Below, piece by piece: positions 1 through 5,803 of a stretch of 9,247 bases of DNA. Under the pieces are notes generated by a model. That model worked only from the letters and a program-made list of their open reading frames with translations. It had not been told where the DNA came from and did no database searches. The DNA is taken from assembly GCA_002794515.1 (NCBI GenBank), contig PGTJ01000080.1, positions 1 to 9,247 on the forward strand. Direction: 5' to 3'. Both the position numbers and the translations under genes were made by a program. The DNA is from Phototrophicales bacterium. GTDB taxonomy: Bacteria; Chloroflexota; Anaerolineae; Aggregatilineales; Phototrophicaceae. The stretch's first letter is position 1; every line of letters starts with the position of its first letter.

Positions 1-19
1 GATTTATTGTATCATCTAA

Positions 20-48
20 CAAAAAATGGCTTGCAGTTGCAAGCCATT
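20..48 (-). terminator. Intrinsic terminator of the secreted-protein gene at 96-758
   Basis: On the minus strand the 10-bp arms AATGGCTTGC and GCAAGCCATT (25-34 and 39-48) pair perfectly around a 4-nt loop. They are followed by six T residues (plus-strand A run 21-26). This is a textbook Rho-independent terminator 47 nt beyond the stop codon of the minus-strand gene. The rest of 1-95 holds no gene that I can see, only a small 5-bp inverted repeat (73-77/86-90). Confidence 0.88.
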
Positions 49-95
49 AGTATAAATCATCTGGATATGTTGGCTAGGTTCAAAACTAGCGGGCA

Positions 96-758
96 TTATT
101 GAACAATACGTGTGGGCAACGGTGCGCCATTTTGTGGTGGGAGTGGGCTGGGTTGCATGGTGTCTTTGCGTACCCATATAAATTGACATGCCAAGACAAT
201 CTTGTAATAGGTTTGGCTGGCATCTTGACCGACAACAATGTATGTCCCCGGTTTCAAAATCAGGTCGGTTGCCGCACCTGGGGCATAATAAATATATGCG
301 CCCAATGGGGCTTCACCCACCACAGACCCCGCAGGGACGTTCAACTGGCAACGTGGCACGGTCGGCAATCCTGCACAACTGCCTTCTACTTTCAATATTT
401 CTTGTTCGCCAAAACCATTGCCTGCCAAACTCACAAAATACATGGTGATGGGATTGGCGGCTGGTGCGCTAGTATATAAAAAACTGCCGATCGCTGCGCC
501 AAATCCAACGGGTACCATATTCGAGAAATCATAGATGAGGTTGCCATAACCATCTGTAATATAAAAACGATAGGCTTCTTGACCCATTCCTGTATTATTC
601 CGATCCGCAGTATAAAAAGAACCATTATCAGTGATGCCAGTGCAACCAACCGTCACACTACCAGAACCAGAGAAGGCATGGGCAGGGCGAATGCTAATGG
701 CGCTAAACATGAATACACTGATGAACGTAGCAAGGATGAAAAATTTGAAGAATTTCAT
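96..758 (-). CDS. Secreted protein of unknown function, 220 aa
   Basis: I do not recognise a named family. The ATG at 758 is chosen because AAGGAGAGG (773-765) lies 6 nt upstream; in-frame ATGs further out (776, 794) lack such a site. Residues 1-28 form a signal peptide: Lys at 2 and 5, a long Phe/Ile/Val core, and an A-H-A cleavage site before FSGSG. The mature part is rich in Gly, Tyr and Ala and has four cysteines (39, 128, 137, 191), which could form two disulfides outside the membrane. Residues about 165-200 (LKPGTYIVVGQ, then YYKIVLACQFIWV) look like a small beta-rich module, perhaps SH3-like. The tail is Pro-rich and has no membrane anchor or sorting motif. A consensus promoter upstream and a terminator downstream suggest a well-expressed single-gene unit. 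The gene itself is firm; its function is unknown. Confidence 0.85.
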   Translation of the reverse strand: MKFFKFFILATFISVFMFSAISIRPAHAFSGSGSVTVGCTGITDNGSFYTADRNNTGMGQEAYRFYITDGYGNLIYDFSNMVPVGFGAAIGSFLYTSAPAANPITMYFVSLAGNGFGEQEILKVEGSCAGLPTVPRCQLNVPAGSVVGEAPLGAYIYYAPGAATDLILKPGTYIVVGQDASQTYYKIVLACQFIWVRKDTMQPSPLPPQNGAPLPTRIVQ

Positions 759-807
759 ACGATACCTCTCCTTCATGAGTAGTAAATCTGACATATTGCA
801 ATATACA

Positions 808-827
808 CATTACGTTACATTACATTA
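808..827. repeat. Four tandem copies of the pentamer CATTA (one variant)
   Basis: The plus strand reads CATTA-CGTTA-CATTA-CATTA; on the minus strand this is TAATG repeated. It begins at the edge of the -10 element and covers the expected start of transcription of the minus-strand secreted-protein gene. It could bind a regulator or slip in length, but it may also be simple low-complexity sequence. Confidence 0.6.
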
Positions 828-855
828 CTATACACACAAGTGGCACACATGTCAA
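827..855 (-). promoter_or_regulatory. Sigma-70-type promoter of the 96-758 gene
   Basis: Reading the minus strand, TTGACA (855-850, perfect -35) and TATAGT (832-827) are separated by exactly 17 nt. Transcription would start near 820, giving a leader of about 60 nt before the ATG at 758. This is the closest match to consensus in the window. Confidence 0.75.
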
Positions 856-884
856 TTACATCAAACATTTCTAATCATTACAAT

Positions 885-2438
885 TCACTCAATATAACCT
901 AACGCCCGCAAATTCGCTAAGACTGCCTCATCTTCACGCCCGAATTGCGGAATATCGGCACGGCGCGACTCGGCTTGGCGCACAAACTGGTTCAAGTGAG
1001 ATTGCAAAGTTTGGGCGATACGCGCCTCGCGTTGGGCGATGTTGTTCATCTCGGCGGGGTCGTGAGCGATGTTGAACATACCCTCGATGCTATCGCCCAC
1101 AGTCGCCAATTTATAATCATCCTGATACACCCCACGTCGTATGAGGCGCAAACGGAATTGATCGACATGGGCAGGATTGCGATGTTTGATGACATTGAGC
1201 AAGGTCTGTGGTGGAAATGCCTCTGCGAATGCCATACCGCCTTCTGCATCGGGGATGCCATTGGTCGCCCGCGCCAATGATAACCCCTGCACATCGGCAT
1301 TTGGGTCATCTTCTGCCAGTGGCGGGGTGATATTGGCATATTCCAGAATGGTATGAAAAATGCGCCGTGTGCTAATCGGCGTATCCACCCGCTTAGCGGG
1401 CATATGTGGCGCACGGATAATGAGCGGGACATGCACCAACTCTTGATAGACCACAAAGCTATGTCCGAAAAATAAATGGTCGCCATGCCCCTCACCATGA
1501 TCGGCGGCGATGATGACCATGGTGTTCTCTAGCTTGCCCGATTCTTCCATATAGCGCAACAAACGCCCCAATAACCGATCTTGATATGCCACTTCGGCGC
1601 TATAAAAACCATCTAATACGGCTTGTTCAAATGCGCTGAGCGGTTCGGATACGGGTGATGCCCACCGTGCGGCATCGGCATTGAATGCCCGCATAAAGGC
1701 ATAGGCTTGTTTGTCATCCCAAATATCGCGGGCGAATTGTCTGATGAAATCTCGCGGTGGACGATACGGGGTATGTGCGCCCATCAAATTCAAAAAGGTG
1801 AATAGCGGTTGGCGGGTATGTGTGCTATCGGCATGATGAGCGCCCAAATAACCGATGACATCTTCGACCGAATGTTGGGTATTGCCTTTATAATGGATAC
1901 TGCGCGTCCAAATCGGTGTGAGGAGCGGATGCAACGATGCGCGGAATAAGAAGTCGGAATGAGCGAACACATTGCTCACACGGGTGGCGAATTTGCCCCA
2001 TGCCCGCGATACAGCACGGCGCACACGACTTTTGCTCACATTGTGTGGGCGGGTGATCGCCGCGCCTGCATAATTATAAAATTCATCGAATCCGCGTGTT
2101 AAGCCTGTATCCAACACACCGACAAGCGGATTATTGCAAAATCCGACTGTTTTATAACCACCCACGCGCAAAATTTCGGCGAGGGTCGGATAACTCCCCG
2201 ATAATTTGTGATTGGCTTGTGTGACTTGATGGGTACTCGGATACACCCCTGTGAACATCGAGGCATGAGATGGCACCGTCCATTGAGCGGGCGCAACCGC
2301 CCGATTGAATATCGTGGCATTTTCGCTGAACGCATCCAGTTCGGGCGTAGTGGGTTGTGGACTGCCATATGCCGACACCCGATCACGGCGTAACGTATCG
2401 AGGATAATGAATAATATATCTGGTGATTGATTTGACAT
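885..2438 (-). CDS. Sulfatase-like hydrolase of the alkaline phosphatase superfamily, 517 aa
   Basis: The fold is recognisable from N-terminal ILFIILDTLRRDR (metal ligand Asp14), the nucleophile loop TVPSHASMFTGVYP (54-67), MGAHTPY (His222 region), and AADHGEGHGD...GHS (Asp313, His314, His326). It ends with the usual sulfatase-like tail, including DDYKL and LRALGYIE. Members hydrolyse sulfate or phosphate esters using bound metal. In true sulfatases the loop is C/S-x-P-x-R, and Cys or Ser is converted to formylglycine. Here the positions are Thr54 and His58, so formylglycine chemistry is not expected; a phosphodiesterase or phosphotransferase role, or an unusual sulfatase, is possible. No signal peptide or membrane segment is evident, so it is probably cytoplasmic. 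The ATG at 2438 has GAAAG (2449-2445) 6 nt upstream. It is divergent from radA. The substrate cannot be told from sequence. Confidence 0.9.
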   Translation of the reverse strand: MSNQSPDILFIILDTLRRDRVSAYGSPQPTTPELDAFSENATIFNRAVAPAQWTVPSHASMFTGVYPSTHQVTQANHKLSGSYPTLAEILRVGGYKTVGFCNNPLVGVLDTGLTRGFDEFYNYAGAAITRPHNVSKSRVRRAVSRAWGKFATRVSNVFAHSDFLFRASLHPLLTPIWTRSIHYKGNTQHSVEDVIGYLGAHHADSTHTRQPLFTFLNLMGAHTPYRPPRDFIRQFARDIWDDKQAYAFMRAFNADAARWASPVSEPLSAFEQAVLDGFYSAEVAYQDRLLGRLLRYMEESGKLENTMVIIAADHGEGHGDHLFFGHSFVVYQELVHVPLIIRAPHMPAKRVDTPISTRRIFHTILEYANITPPLAEDDPNADVQGLSLARATNGIPDAEGGMAFAEAFPPQTLLNVIKHRNPAHVDQFRLRLIRRGVYQDDYKLATVGDSIEGMFNIAHDPAEMNNIAQREARIAQTLQSHLNQFVRQAESRRADIPQFGREDEAVLANLRALGYIE

Positions 2439-2480
2439 GCGGGTCTTTCGTTAGTTTATTCACAAATGGTTATTATCTTT

Positions 2481-2509
2481 AGCATAGCACCATCTGGATA
2501 TGATGAAAA
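2481..2509 (-). promoter_or_regulatory. Candidate promoter of the sulfatase-like gene
   Basis: On the minus strand an extended -10, TGC-TATGCT (2489-2481), sits 17 nt after TTTTCA (2509-2504), which matches four of six -35 bases. The start would be near 2474, about 36 nt before the ATG. An alternative -10 is GATAAT at 2477-2472. Confidence 0.45.
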
Positions 2510-2549
2510 GACATTTTGTCGATTTGATGATAAACGCGGGCAATTTTTA

Positions 2550-2558
2550 TGCTATACT
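2550..2558 (+). promoter_or_regulatory. Extended -10 promoter of radA
   Basis: TGC-TATACT is a good extended -10 element. No convincing -35 lies at the right distance, which extended -10 promoters can tolerate. The start would be near 2565, about 35 nt before the ATG at 2600. Back to back with the sulfatase-like promoter, it makes 2439-2599 a divergent promoter region. Confidence 0.5.
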
Positions 2559-2599
2559 ATATCAGATAGCACAGGCGTTCATTAAGGATGTGGCTCGTT

Positions 2600-3979
2600 A
2601 TGGCGAAAACACGCTCGAAATTTATTTGTAGCAATTGTGGCAAGCAAACCAGTAGTTTTGTGGGGCGGTGTCCGAATTGTGGCGAATTTGGCACCATGCA
2701 AGAGGTGATTGAAGAGGTCAAAAAAGCGGGGACAATCAAACAAGATCGGCAACCCGTTGGCACGACACGCACCAAACCGCAACGCCTGCGCGAGACGGAC
2801 ATGACCGAAGAGGAGCGCTTGTTTGTGCCTGTGGCAGAATTTAACCGTGTCATGGGCGGTGGGATCGTGCCTGGGAGCATCACACTTATCGGTGGCGACC
2901 CAGGCATCGGCAAAAGCACATTGTTGTTGCAAGTATCCGCAACACTCGCCAACGAGACGGGGCGGGTGTTGTATGTCAGTGGCGAAGAATCGGCACGGCA
3001 AATCAAAATGCGGGCAGACCGTCTTGGGTTAGATGCAGACGAATTGTTCCTGCTCACCGAGACCAATCTGAACACCATTATGTCGCATATCAAAGATGTG
3101 AACCCGATGATCCTCATCATCGACTCCATTCAGACCGTATATGCCGAAGAATTGGATTCCTCGCCTGGGTTGGTCAGTCAGGTGCGGGAATGTGCATCAC
3201 GCTTGCAAGCATTGGCAAAATCCAGTGGCATCAGCGTATTTTTGGTCGGACATGTGACCAAAGAAGGCAGTATCGCCGGTCCGAAGGTGTTGGAACACAT
3301 CGTAGATACCGTGTTATATCTCGAAGGCGATCCGTTTCAGGCATTTCGTTTGTTGCGGAGTGTGAAAAATCGTTTCGGTGCGACCAGCGAGGTCGGCGTA
3401 TTCGAGATGCAAGGGGCGGGCATGGTCGAAGTGCCAAATCCATCGGAGATATTCCTCGCAGAACGGGTGATAAACGCCCCAGGCTCGGCGATTGCTGTCA
3501 CAATGGAAGGCACGCGCCCGTTGGTGGTGGAGGTGCAAGCACTGACCAGTCCGACCAATTTTGGCAACGCCCGACGTACACCCAACGGTGTCGATCTCAA
3601 TCGGTTGTTGCTCATCAGCGCGGTGATGACCAAGCGTGTCGGCTTAAGGTTACACGAACAAGATATTTTCGTGAATGTGGTTGGTGGGTTGCGCGTAGAT
3701 GAACCAGCATCTGACCTGGCTATGGCATTGGCGCTGGCATCGAGTTATGTCGATAAGCCCCTGCCCGCCGATATTATCATGGTCGGCGAAATCGGCTTGA
3801 GTGGCGAAATTCGTGCCGTGAGCCAATTGGCATTACGACTCAATGAAGCCTCAAAAATTGGCTTCAAACGGGCGATTATCCCCCGTTCACGGCGGAATGT
3901 GGATGGCTTGCCGAAAAATATGGAACTCCTCCCCGCCCGTAATGTGTTAGAGGCAATGAATTTGGTGTTGCCTCGCTGA
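2600..3979 (+). CDS. radA: DNA repair protein RadA, 459 aa
   Basis: RadA is a RecA-like, DnaB-type ATPase that drives branch migration and helps process recombination intermediates in the cytoplasm. Domains are visible in order: a zinc finger with Cys10, Cys13, Cys24 and Cys27; the ATPase with Walker A GGDPGIGKST (98-107) and Walker B ILIID (171-175); the RadA signature KNRFG (256-260); and a Lon-protease-like C-terminal domain (about 330-459) containing GGLRVDEPASDLA and GEIGLSGEIRAV. All key residues and the usual length are present, so it should be functional. The start at 2600 is preferred over the in-frame ATG at 2588: AAGGA (2584-2588) overlaps that ATG but lies 11 nt before 2600, and MAKTRSKFICSNCG matches the family's typical start. 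No terminator is evident after the stop, and the GNAT gene that follows has its own promoter. Confidence 0.97.
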   Translation: MAKTRSKFICSNCGKQTSSFVGRCPNCGEFGTMQEVIEEVKKAGTIKQDRQPVGTTRTKPQRLRETDMTEEERLFVPVAEFNRVMGGGIVPGSITLIGGDPGIGKSTLLLQVSATLANETGRVLYVSGEESARQIKMRADRLGLDADELFLLTETNLNTIMSHIKDVNPMILIIDSIQTVYAEELDSSPGLVSQVRECASRLQALAKSSGISVFLVGHVTKEGSIAGPKVLEHIVDTVLYLEGDPFQAFRLLRSVKNRFGATSEVGVFEMQGAGMVEVPNPSEIFLAERVINAPGSAIAVTMEGTRPLVVEVQALTSPTNFGNARRTPNGVDLNRLLLISAVMTKRVGLRLHEQDIFVNVVGGLRVDEPASDLAMALALASSYVDKPLPADIIMVGEIGLSGEIRAVSQLALRLNEASKIGFKRAIIPRSRRNVDGLPKNMELLPARNVLEAMNLVLPR

Positions 3980-3990
3980 GCAGTCTATCT

Positions 3991-4018
3991 TTGGCAGGTC
4001 TTGGACATTTGATATAAT
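3991..4018 (+). promoter_or_regulatory. Sigma-70-type promoter of the GNAT gene and upstream ORF
   Basis: TTGGCA (3991-3996), a 16-nt spacer and a perfect TATAAT (4013-4018) lie just after radA. The sequence after the -10 is TG followed by five C, so the first purine at a normal distance is A4026, which is also the A of an ATG. Confidence 0.7.
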
Positions 4019-4025
4019 TGCCCCC

Positions 4026-4091
4026 ATGAACGAGCAACGGACAGAGGTGGGCATGTTTGTGCATCTCACCTCATCACACGAGGACGAGTAA
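4026..4091 (+). CDS. Possible leaderless 21-codon upstream ORF
   Basis: An ATG lies exactly where the promoter at 3991-4018 should start transcription, so this ORF would be translated without a leader. It encodes 21 residues (starting MNEQRTEVG, ending HEDE) and stops with TAA at 4089-4091, four bases before the GNAT ATG and in a different frame. The GNAT ribosome-binding site lies inside its last codons, an arrangement that suits translational coupling. It has no run of one codon type, so amino-acid attenuation is not suggested. No family is recognised; it may be regulatory rather than a functional peptide, or a chance ORF. Confidence 0.35.
   Translation: MNEQRTEVGMFVHLTSSHEDE
4044..4072 (+). 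promoter_or_regulatory. Hairpin in the GNAT leader
   Basis: GAGGTG (4044-4049) pairs with CACCTC (4067-4072). The stem continues inward with a G-U and a G-C pair, one bulged C (4052), and ATG/CAT (4053-4055/4062-4064), leaving a 6-nt loop. There is no T run after it, so it is not a terminator. It lies inside the upstream ORF, 7 nt before the GNAT SD GAGGA, and could affect ribosome access. Confidence 0.4.
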
Positions 4092-4095
4092 CCAT

Positions 4096-4923
4096 ATGCC
4101 CATTGAATATCGTGAATTGCACACTGTACCCGAACTCGACCGCACAATCGATATCCAAATGGCGGCATGGGGGCGCGATGATCGTTCGGCAATCGCTGTC
4201 CACATGCTCCAAGCGATCATTCATGCGGGTGGCATGGTCATCGGGGCAATTTTAGACGGCGAGGTCATCGGTTATGGCTTGGCGGTGATTGGGCGCAAGG
4301 GTGCGGATCAATATTATTTGTGGTCGCATCAAACAGCCGTTTTGCCACAGTATCAACGGCAAAAGGTGGGTTTGGGGATTAAACTGGCACAACGCAAGTG
4401 GGCATTGGCACATGGCTACGATACCATTGGCTGGACATTCGACCCGTTGCAACATAAAAATTCGCGCTTCAACCTTCATGCGCTGGGGGCAGTTGGCGAG
4501 GCATTCATCCCCAATTTTTATGGCGATGCACTCCAAGACAATCTGAATCGGGGGATGCGGACGAATCGCCTAGAGGTCATGTGGCATTTGAACAACCCGC
4601 GTGTGGTGGCGATTGCCAATGGTGAAACCCCGCAACACATCCTGACAACATATCCGCCAAGCGACTTTTTGTTATATAGCCACCATGCCGAGCCACTTAT
4701 AGCACAAAATCCATCACAGAATGTCTATCGCTTCATCGAAATTCCATATGACATCAACACCCTCAAACAGACCGATAAACCCCGCGCCATTCGTTGGCAA
4801 GATACGGTTGAAGAGGCGCTAACCCGTTCATTCGCAGAGGGGTATGTGGTGGTCGATTGTGATAGCGATGGGGGGCGCTGTTGGCTGGTTCTTAACCGAA
4901 TTAACACTGGTAAAAATGAGTGA
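4096..4923 (+). CDS. GNAT-family N-acetyltransferase, COG3375-like, 275 aa
   Basis: A predicted cytoplasmic acyl-CoA-dependent acyltransferase. The GNAT core is in the N-terminal half: a beta strand with GEVIGYGLAVIG (55-66), then LWSHQTAVLPQYQRQKVGLG (75-94), whose Q89-x-x-G92-x-G94 is the pyrophosphate-binding loop. The segment GWTFDPLQHKNSRFNLHALG (112-131), followed by PNFYG, LNRG and a W-H-L strand, is what I recall for the COG3375 group of GNATs. Its natural substrate is not deducible here. The ATG at 4096 is chosen because GAGGA (4080-4084) precedes it by 11 nt; a TTG at 4057 in frame would fall inside the leader hairpin. About 110 C-terminal residues lie outside the GNAT core and may form a second small domain. 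The gene ends in ATGAGTGA, and rpsD follows after 103 nt. Confidence 0.85.
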   Translation: MPIEYRELHTVPELDRTIDIQMAAWGRDDRSAIAVHMLQAIIHAGGMVIGAILDGEVIGYGLAVIGRKGADQYYLWSHQTAVLPQYQRQKVGLGIKLAQRKWALAHGYDTIGWTFDPLQHKNSRFNLHALGAVGEAFIPNFYGDALQDNLNRGMRTNRLEVMWHLNNPRVVAIANGETPQHILTTYPPSDFLLYSHHAEPLIAQNPSQNVYRFIEIPYDINTLKQTDKPRAIRWQDTVEEALTRSFAEGYVVVDCDSDGGRCWLVLNRINTGKNE

Positions 4924-4929
4924 ATGGTG

Positions 4930-4935
4930 TAGAAT
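4930..4935 (+). promoter_or_regulatory. Candidate -10 element of rpsD
   Basis: TAGAAT resembles a -10 hexamer, but the sequence 16-18 nt upstream is a poor -35 (TTAACA at 4901-4906 is too far). An alternative is TTGTCA (4935-4940) with CATAAA (4959-4964), 18 nt apart. The choice decides whether the hairpin at 4962-4991 is part of the rpsD leader. Confidence 0.3.
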
Positions 4936-4961
4936 TGTCATATTTCCAACCATTAGCGCAT

Positions 4962-4993
4962 AAACGCGGGGTTATTGTGTGTCCCCCGTTTTT
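4962..4993 (+). terminator. Terminator-like or attenuator hairpin in the rpsD leader
   Basis: AAACG-GGGG (4962-4971, with C4967 bulged) pairs with CCCC-CGTTT (4983-4991) around an 11-nt loop and runs into five T residues (4989-4993). It is GC-rich next to a U run, the form of an intrinsic terminator, but lies only 33 nt before the rpsD ATG. It could end the GNAT transcript or, if rpsD is transcribed from 4930-4935, act as an attenuator. TAAAC (4961-4965) could instead pair with GTTTA (5001-5005), which would open the stem base. Confidence 0.45.
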
Positions 4994-5026
4994 AGACCTA
5001 GTTTACATAAGGATTATTTCTCGGTT

Positions 5027-5656
5027 ATGGCATCATATCACGGACCAAAAGCCAAAGTACAACGGCGCTTCGGGGAACTGCTCATCCCTCGCGCAAAATA
5101 TCAAAAAATTCTCGAAAAACGGGCTTATCCCCCTGGCGATCATGGCAAAGAAAAGCAATTCCGTTCGGGTCGCCGTAGCGACTATGGGATGCAATTAGAC
5201 GAAAAACAAAAATTAGCCTTCGTCTATAATGTGCGTGAACGTCAATTGCGGAATTATTATAAAAAAGCCGCCAAAATGCCCGGACGTACGGGCGCGAACT
5301 TGCTTTCGTTATTAGAACGTCGCCTCGACAATGTGGTGTATCGTGCAGGATTTGCCGCCACCATCTGGGCGGCGCGTCAGATGGTGGTGCATGGTCATAT
5401 CCTCGTCAATGGCGAGCGCCTCGACCTGCCTTCGTATCAAGTGCGCGTGGGTGATGTCATCACCTTACACGAAAAGATGCGCCAAAATGTGCATGTCGTG
5501 GAATTGATTGATCAGGGCGGTCTCACCCCACCTGCCTTCTTAGATGTTGATCGTGATGCCCGTAGCGTCACCATGCTTCGCATCCCAGAACAACGTGAGG
5601 TGCTTGTCCCTGTCGATATTCAACTGGTGGTCGAATACTATAACCGCCTCACTTGA
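5027..5656 (+). CDS. rpsD: 30S ribosomal protein S4, 209 aa
   Basis: S4 binds 16S rRNA early in assembly of the small subunit and shapes the decoding region. The N-terminal part contains RRFGELLIP, RAYPPGDHG (32-40) and SDYGMQLDEKQKLAFVY (51-67), all typical. The S4 RNA-binding domain covers about 96-160: LLERRLDNVVYRAGFA, then RQMVVHGHILVNGERLDLPSY. Its length is normal. It has no cysteine at all, so it is the zinc-free form of S4. The ATG at 5027 is chosen because MASYHGPK matches the conserved start; AAGGA (5009-5013) is the ribosome-binding site, rather far at 13 nt. The reading frame is open upstream to 4979, but that part is not S4-like. It stands alone, away from the S13-S11-rpoA cluster where rpsD often lies, with a leader hairpin before it and a terminator after it. 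Confidence 0.97.
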   Translation: MASYHGPKAKVQRRFGELLIPRAKYQKILEKRAYPPGDHGKEKQFRSGRRSDYGMQLDEKQKLAFVYNVRERQLRNYYKKAAKMPGRTGANLLSLLERRLDNVVYRAGFAATIWAARQMVVHGHILVNGERLDLPSYQVRVGDVITLHEKMRQNVHVVELIDQGGLTPPAFLDVDRDARSVTMLRIPEQREVLVPVDIQLVVEYYNRLT

Positions 5657-5714
5657 TATTGTTTTACTGTGTATATTGCTCCCCAAAACCCACACTAGTT
5701 ATTGGTAGCCATAC

Positions 5715-5755
5715 AACGCCACCGTGATGAACCCTATTCACGGTGGCGTTTTTTT
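5715..5755 (+). terminator. Intrinsic terminator of rpsD
   Basis: AACGCCACCGTGA (5715-5727) and TCACGGTGGCGTT (5738-5750) form a perfect 13-bp stem with a 10-nt loop, followed by seven T in total (5749-5755). It begins 58 nt after the rpsD stop and is one of the strongest structures in the window. Confidence 0.95.
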
Positions 5756-5768
5756 ATATGGGATGATG

Positions 5769-5774
5769 TACAAT
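5769..5774 (+). promoter_or_regulatory. Candidate -10 of the PAD-family gene
   Basis: TACAAT lies 29 nt before the ATG at 5804. The matching -35 position falls in the T tract of the rpsD terminator and is not a good match. With no other promoter visible after that terminator, this is the best candidate. Confidence 0.35.
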
Positions 5775-5803
5775 AGAGTGCGTCTTTATCAAGATTGGAC
5801 AAC

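Noticed and set aside
73..90. GCTAG/CTAGC hairpin just after the secreted-protein stop codon
   Set aside because: Five base pairs only; the real terminator is at 20-48.
99..479. Plus-strand ORF of 126 codons opposite the secreted-protein gene
   Set aside because: It lies wholly antisense to a gene with a signal peptide, SD, promoter and terminator, and it resembles no protein I know.
795..884. Search for a terminator after the sulfatase-like gene
   Set aside because: No GC-rich hairpin with a T run is present; the stretch holds only the promoter and leader of the next minus-strand gene.
2510..2520. GACA-TTT-TGTC dyad in the radA/sulfatase divergent region
   Set aside because: Four-base arms are too short to claim an operator.
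2557..3129. Minus-strand ORF of 190 codons over the start of radA
   Set aside because: radA is unmistakable on the other strand; this frame is its shadow and has no family motif.
4340..4364. Inverted repeat TTTTGCC/GGCAAAA in the GNAT gene
   Set aside because: Only 7 bp, mid-gene, with no following T run; likely chance.
4920..5198. Plus-strand ORF starting at the ATG that overlaps the GNAT stop codon
   Set aside because: The ATGAGTGA overlap suggests coupling, but the frame runs out of phase into rpsD and yields no recognisable protein.
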